DNA of 18,430 bases from CAYVAP01 sp964343195. GTDB taxonomy: Bacteria > Bacteroidota > Bacteroidia > J057. The notes beneath the pieces are model-generated. The model saw only the letters and a list, made by a program, of their open reading frames with translations. It had not been told where the DNA came from and ran no database searches. The translations under genes and the position numbers were made by a program. Shown here piece after piece: positions 16,601-18,430 of the stretch; the first letter of the stretch is position 1; each line of letters starts with the position of its first letter. The stretch spans positions 1-18,430 of the forward strand of contig CAYFIR010000130.1 of NCBI GenBank assembly GCA_964343195.1. The letters run 5' to 3'.

Positions 16601-17795
16601 CCATGATGGTTTGCAGGGAAGCCGTATCTCCCATCAGTTCGGCGATGCGGGCAGTCTGGATCAGGCGGTTCATGACCTGCCCTTCGTTGTAGGAGTCTGT
16701 CCAGGTGCTGAGCTGATCGTTTTTGATCGAGTTGATTTTGTCAACCAAAAGGCCCGGGTCAAAAGTGGGGCTGTAGTAGTCGAGGTAGGGGAGGGTAGGG
16801 AGAATGCCATGAAAGGAATTTTCTACCGAAAACTGGTTGGTCGCCATGGTTTTCATTTCACCCCGGACTGTGGCGTAGGTATGGGAACTCAGGGCTGGCG
16901 CTCCGGGAGCCAGGTGGCTCCACTGGTGCGGCAGCAGTCCAATGAGCAGGGTGCTGTCGGTGCCTTCTTTTACATCCGTTTCCAGGGTGAAAGTTGTGGT
17001 CACGTTGGCACTTTGCTCATCATAGCCCCACTCGGCGCGGGTATCGACGGGGAAGACGTAGGCATATTGCTGGTACTGAGTCGCCAGGCTGGCGGGGGTA
17101 CCTCCCGAAGCTGGCAAAAACGCCATCGACCAGTAGTTTTTTCCATTGAGGGTGGAGGTGTAGGTGTTGCCATTTTGCGTCCAGGAACTGCCGACCGGGC
17201 CATAGATCGCAAAATCCGCCCCGTTGCGAGCGTCGGTGATGAGCAGGACTTCGTCCGTGACAGTAGCGGTTCCCAGGTTGACGGTCACCTGGGCCACATC
17301 GGCTGGGTCTTTCTCAAAGTAGGTGAAGGGCATCGCGATGCCCATGGTCGCCTCGAAGCGGTGGGCCCCGCTTTGCCACTCCATGCTCACGGTCCAGTCC
17401 GAGAAATTGGAGACTTTGGCAGCTGAGGCATTCAGTCCGGTTACGCCCACGATGATGGGCTCCTGATCGTCGATTACGCCCCAGGGAATGTAGGTGGTTA
17501 CCAGGCCCTGGTTGAGGGTTTTGTAGGTGTAGGGATAGTTGAAAAGGTTGGAGACGTGGTTTTCACGGATTTTCAGTGACCACCAGTCGTTGGTGGGGAC
17601 AGGGCGGCCAGCGGCAGCGCCCGTGGTGAGGGGAGTACCCGGCGGGAAGGTATTCCTTCCTGCAACGTCAGTTCCCGGAAAACTGGTGGTGTAGCTGCCA
17701 CTGTCAACCGGTACAAACTGTGCCAAAGCTCCCAGTGGAAGCAGCAACACGAGTAGTCCTATGGTGAAAAGGTTTCGGAAATTCGAGTAGTTCAT
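13674..17795 (-). CDS. Multimodular secreted GH81 endo-beta-1,3-glucanase with CBM6 and T9SS domain
   Basis: The 1373-aa enzyme should cut internal beta-1,3-glucan bonds (laminarin, curdlan, fungal wall glucan) outside the cell. A signal peptide (LALLV-type core, cleaved at ALA-QF near 25) precedes a GH81 catalytic region, about 30-740. Family signatures are DHHFHWGYF with Asp444 and NDQESTSES with Glu519 and Glu523. The 75-residue Asp-Glu gap and the E-x3-E pair match the general acid and base of studied GH81 enzymes. Then come an Ig-like domain (about 753-833), a CBM6-like jelly roll (836-995; GEWVEYTVEV), a PKD domain (1001-1091), a second Ig-like domain (1093-1187), a module at about 1189-1288 (CILYYGT, YFYYTYSFPGQGE) resembling CBM56 glucan-binding modules, and a T9SS sorting domain from about 1297 (YYPNPVEETLYLE). 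It appears intact and is monocistronic, convergent with the repeat protein. Confidence 0.93.
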   Translation of the reverse strand: MNYSNFRNLFTIGLLVLLLPLGALAQFVPVDSGSYTTSFPGTDVAGRNTFPPGTPLTTGAAAGRPVPTNDWWSLKIRENHVSNLFNYPYTYKTLNQGLVTTYIPWGVIDDQEPIIVGVTGLNASAAKVSNFSDWTVSMEWQSGAHRFEATMGIAMPFTYFEKDPADVAQVTVNLGTATVTDEVLLITDARNGADFAIYGPVGSSWTQNGNTYTSTLNGKNYWSMAFLPASGGTPASLATQYQQYAYVFPVDTRAEWGYDEQSANVTTTFTLETDVKEGTDSTLLIGLLPHQWSHLAPGAPALSSHTYATVRGEMKTMATNQFSVENSFHGILPTLPYLDYYSPTFDPGLLVDKINSIKNDQLSTWTDSYNEGQVMNRLIQTARIAELMGDTASLQTIMGTIQERLEDWLTAEAGEVAFLFYYNADWSAMIGYPAGHGQDGNLNDHHFHWGYFIHAAAFLEQFQPGWADKWGSMINLLVRDAASSNRQDPDFPFLRNFSPYAGHCWANGFASFPQGNDQESTSESMQFNSSLIHWGSVTGNNSIRDLGIYLYTTEQSAVEEYWFDMEERNFTPNHPYSLVSRVWGNSYDNGTFWTSDIAASYGIELYPIHGGSLYLGHDTLYAAKIWNELTQHTGILNNEENPNLWHDVVWKYLAFTDPDQALTLYDSYPDRSLKFGVSDAQTYHWLHSMQVLGRVDASLTADHPLAAAFRKGSEITYVAQNYGETPVLVNFSDGFTLNVPARKLVTSQDIDLRGEISSSYPEAYVGGSVNLTLNITGGAPTKVEFVDGNELIGTLTQPPFEWKAEGLSAGKHNFYARIYDGQQFNISNFVEVRVGEQLSYLGDPHSLPGAIQAGHYDYFEGGNAQGIAYNDASPDNTGGYRPDEYVDVIEEGPEGATIGWISAGEWVEYTVEVSQAGYYTLGFRYACGNQAGGGPLLLESDGMAITQPVPVTYTGDWSTWRTKTVADVPLKSGKQVLRVFFQHGEMNFGEMTFSYDRPLDYAQPVADAGENILVQLPNDVAQLDASQSTDPQNGALTYQWTQVYGPSTLTLSDDQAVNPQISGLEEGVYLFRLKVDNGSYGDEDEVYVISSTSADVAPKVSLISPRDNAGFLEGDKVLLSAYASDLIGEVSEVSFFANDTLIGTATQTPFEMEWEPAIGSFDVRAEATDDGGMSSESQTVAVTVEAAPSCSGTAFNGDFSWEFSDDDDNPTLTFIPSQAGVGSPTCILYYGTSATGPLPGYGVTPNQPYQLNATKGTRIYFYYTYSFPGQGEKNTAGNLESYVIGSCRSENSTSVNSPGFDFRYYPNPVEETLYLELPIGHKEVSIYSTTGQVMVQRSTLETRPSLDLSTLSAGIYFCEVRYQGQIRTVKVVK

Positions 17796-17945
17796 TCCAT
17801 CAATGTACCGAACTCAGGATCAGGAAATCCTATGAGATATAGGTTTTTTTGCATATTTGGGCGTTTGATGTAGAGGTGATGTAGTGGTTGGGAAAAATGC
17901 CTGGGAAACTGGGAGAGAAAAACCAGTGGCGCAGCCGTCGTTTAG

Positions 17946-18058
17946 CCCGAAGTGGAAATGATTACTGGAAAGAATTCTAAATCTTGTGTCTGTCGAAGAT
18001 CCCGCGAAGCGGGGAGTGGTAATCGAAGCATCTCATCAGTAATTTCCCACTCTGCGGG
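17946..18058. repeat. Imperfect inverted repeat enclosing a dispersed hairpin
   Basis: CCCGAAGTGGAAATGATTACTG (17946-17967, shown in two parts: CCCGAAGTGG and AAATGATTACTG) pairs imperfectly with CAGTAATTTCCC and ACTCTGCGGG of 18037-18058. Copy 2 of the dispersed hairpin lies inside the loop, so the whole could fold into a cruciform-like structure. Confidence 0.45.
17991..18015 (+). repeat. Dispersed hairpin element, copy 2
   Basis: The head TGTCGAAGAT is identical to copy 1, followed by CCCGC-gaa-GCGGG (18001-18013). The A-T pair closing the stem in copy 1 is a C-G pair here, a compensatory change. Confidence 0.6.
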
Positions 18059-18227
18059 ATTTCGCTGCGCTCAACGGGATTGAAAGTGTTGCTGGCGAGT
18101 GCTTTATACGAATTTCGAATGGGTAATTACTTAATTCCGGAAGCACTACATGCTATGGAGTAGAGGGGAATGCCCATAATTGCTTTGGCTCAAAAGCAGG
18201 TCTACAAAGTAGTTGGACAGAATCATC

Positions 18228-18351
18228 CAGGTATGGAGTCTTGTCCTGTCGCAGATCCCGAGCGAGACTCGGGGAGCAGAGGCGAAGGAACGGAGGATAT
18301 GGAGGCAAATCGCTGCTTGGGCCCTTCATGCCTTCATTTCCTCCATACCTG
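18228..18351. repeat. 11-bp perfect inverted repeat enclosing hairpin copy 3
   Basis: CAGGTATGGAG (18228-18238) and CTCCATACCTG (18341-18351) are exact complements about 100 bases apart, with the third dispersed hairpin between them. Confidence 0.5.
18247..18276 (+). repeat. Dispersed hairpin element, copy 3
   Basis: TGTCGCAGAT followed by CCCGAG-cgaga-CTCGGG (18257-18273) then GAG. The head has one change from copies 1 and 2; the stem is one pair longer and again fully complementary. Confidence 0.55.
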
Positions 18352-18430
18352 TTCATGATAGATATTTTGGGTCTTCTGCTTAAGCACCTGGACAATAGAA
18401 ATAAGGTATGAAGGGTATGGGGAAATGAAG
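18331..18430. repeat. Inverted repeat running off the window end
   Basis: CTTCATTTCCTCCATACC (about 18332-18349) is complementary, apart from one missing base, to GGTATGGGGAAATGAAG at 18414-18430. The right arm reaches the last base of the window, so its full extent is unknown. Confidence 0.45.

Larger units (their letters stand above)
17796..18430. other. Non-coding region rich in hairpins
   Basis: No gene is supported in these 635 bases; short frames on both strands at 18153-18395 overlap each other and the inverted repeats. The part nearest the GH81 start is its leader and promoter region and contains the small stem CCTAT-gagat-ATAGG (17829-17843), next to a run of seven T on the forward strand. 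The rest is several overlapping inverted repeats listed separately. Confidence 0.55.

Noticed and set aside
16074..17426. 450-aa forward reading frame inside the GH81 gene
   Set aside because: Antisense to a strongly supported catalytic domain; long antisense frames are common in GC-balanced genes with this codon bias.
18153..18395. Short overlapping frames on both strands near the window end
   Set aside because: They overlap inverted repeats and each other, and show no domain or signal.

Overview
This window looks like chromosome from a free-living, polysaccharide-degrading member of the Bacteroidota, possibly Saprospiria (Lewinella-like), but the taxon is an inference. The signs are: two large secreted proteins ending in type IX secretion (T9SS) C-terminal sorting domains; a one-protein hybrid two-component regulator (histidine kinase, receiver and AraC DNA-binding domain in one chain); a lipoprotein sulfatase; and a long NTA(V/I)G-repeat surface protein of the type often annotated 'TMF family' or tail-fibre-like in this phylum. 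Overall GC appears to be around 50%.

Layout. Positions 1-615 are non-coding with several small inverted repeats. Next come two forward genes: a 960-aa FG-GAP/LamG/T9SS protein (616-3498) and a 469-aa sulfatase lipoprotein (3703-5112). A 158-bp imperfect palindrome fills the gap to two reverse genes: a 122-aa AraC-domain regulator (5277-5645) and a 953-aa TPR hybrid sensor kinase (5787-8648). Divergent from the kinase is a 1454-aa protein (8904-13268) made almost entirely of about 69 repeats with a 17-residue period. The gap 13269-13673 holds a strong hairpin, a frameshifted AraC remnant and a palindromic repeat bracketed by near-identical 15-bp direct repeats. The reverse-strand gene 13674-17795 encodes a 1373-aa multimodular GH81 endo-beta-1,3-glucanase. 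The last 635 bases are again non-coding and rich in hairpins.

How the parts may work together. The most interesting unit is 5277-13268. The same motif, with an exact 16-nt core and a second TGTCC half-site 21 bp after the first TGTC, occurs twice. One copy lies between the hybrid kinase and the repeat protein; the other, on the opposite strand, lies just upstream of the small AraC gene. The spacing of two helical turns is typical of AraC-family operators. I infer a local regulon: a TPR-type sensor and a small AraC regulator controlling each other and a giant surface repeat protein. The GH81 enzyme (laminarin or other beta-1,3-glucan) and the sulfatase (sulfated glycans) suggest algal or fungal polysaccharide use, but no SusC/SusD pair is present, so this is not a classical polysaccharide utilisation locus.

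The intergenic regions also carry a small dispersed hairpin family (three copies, head TGTCG(A/C)AGATCCCG). Its stems differ by compensatory base changes, which suggests that structure is being kept.
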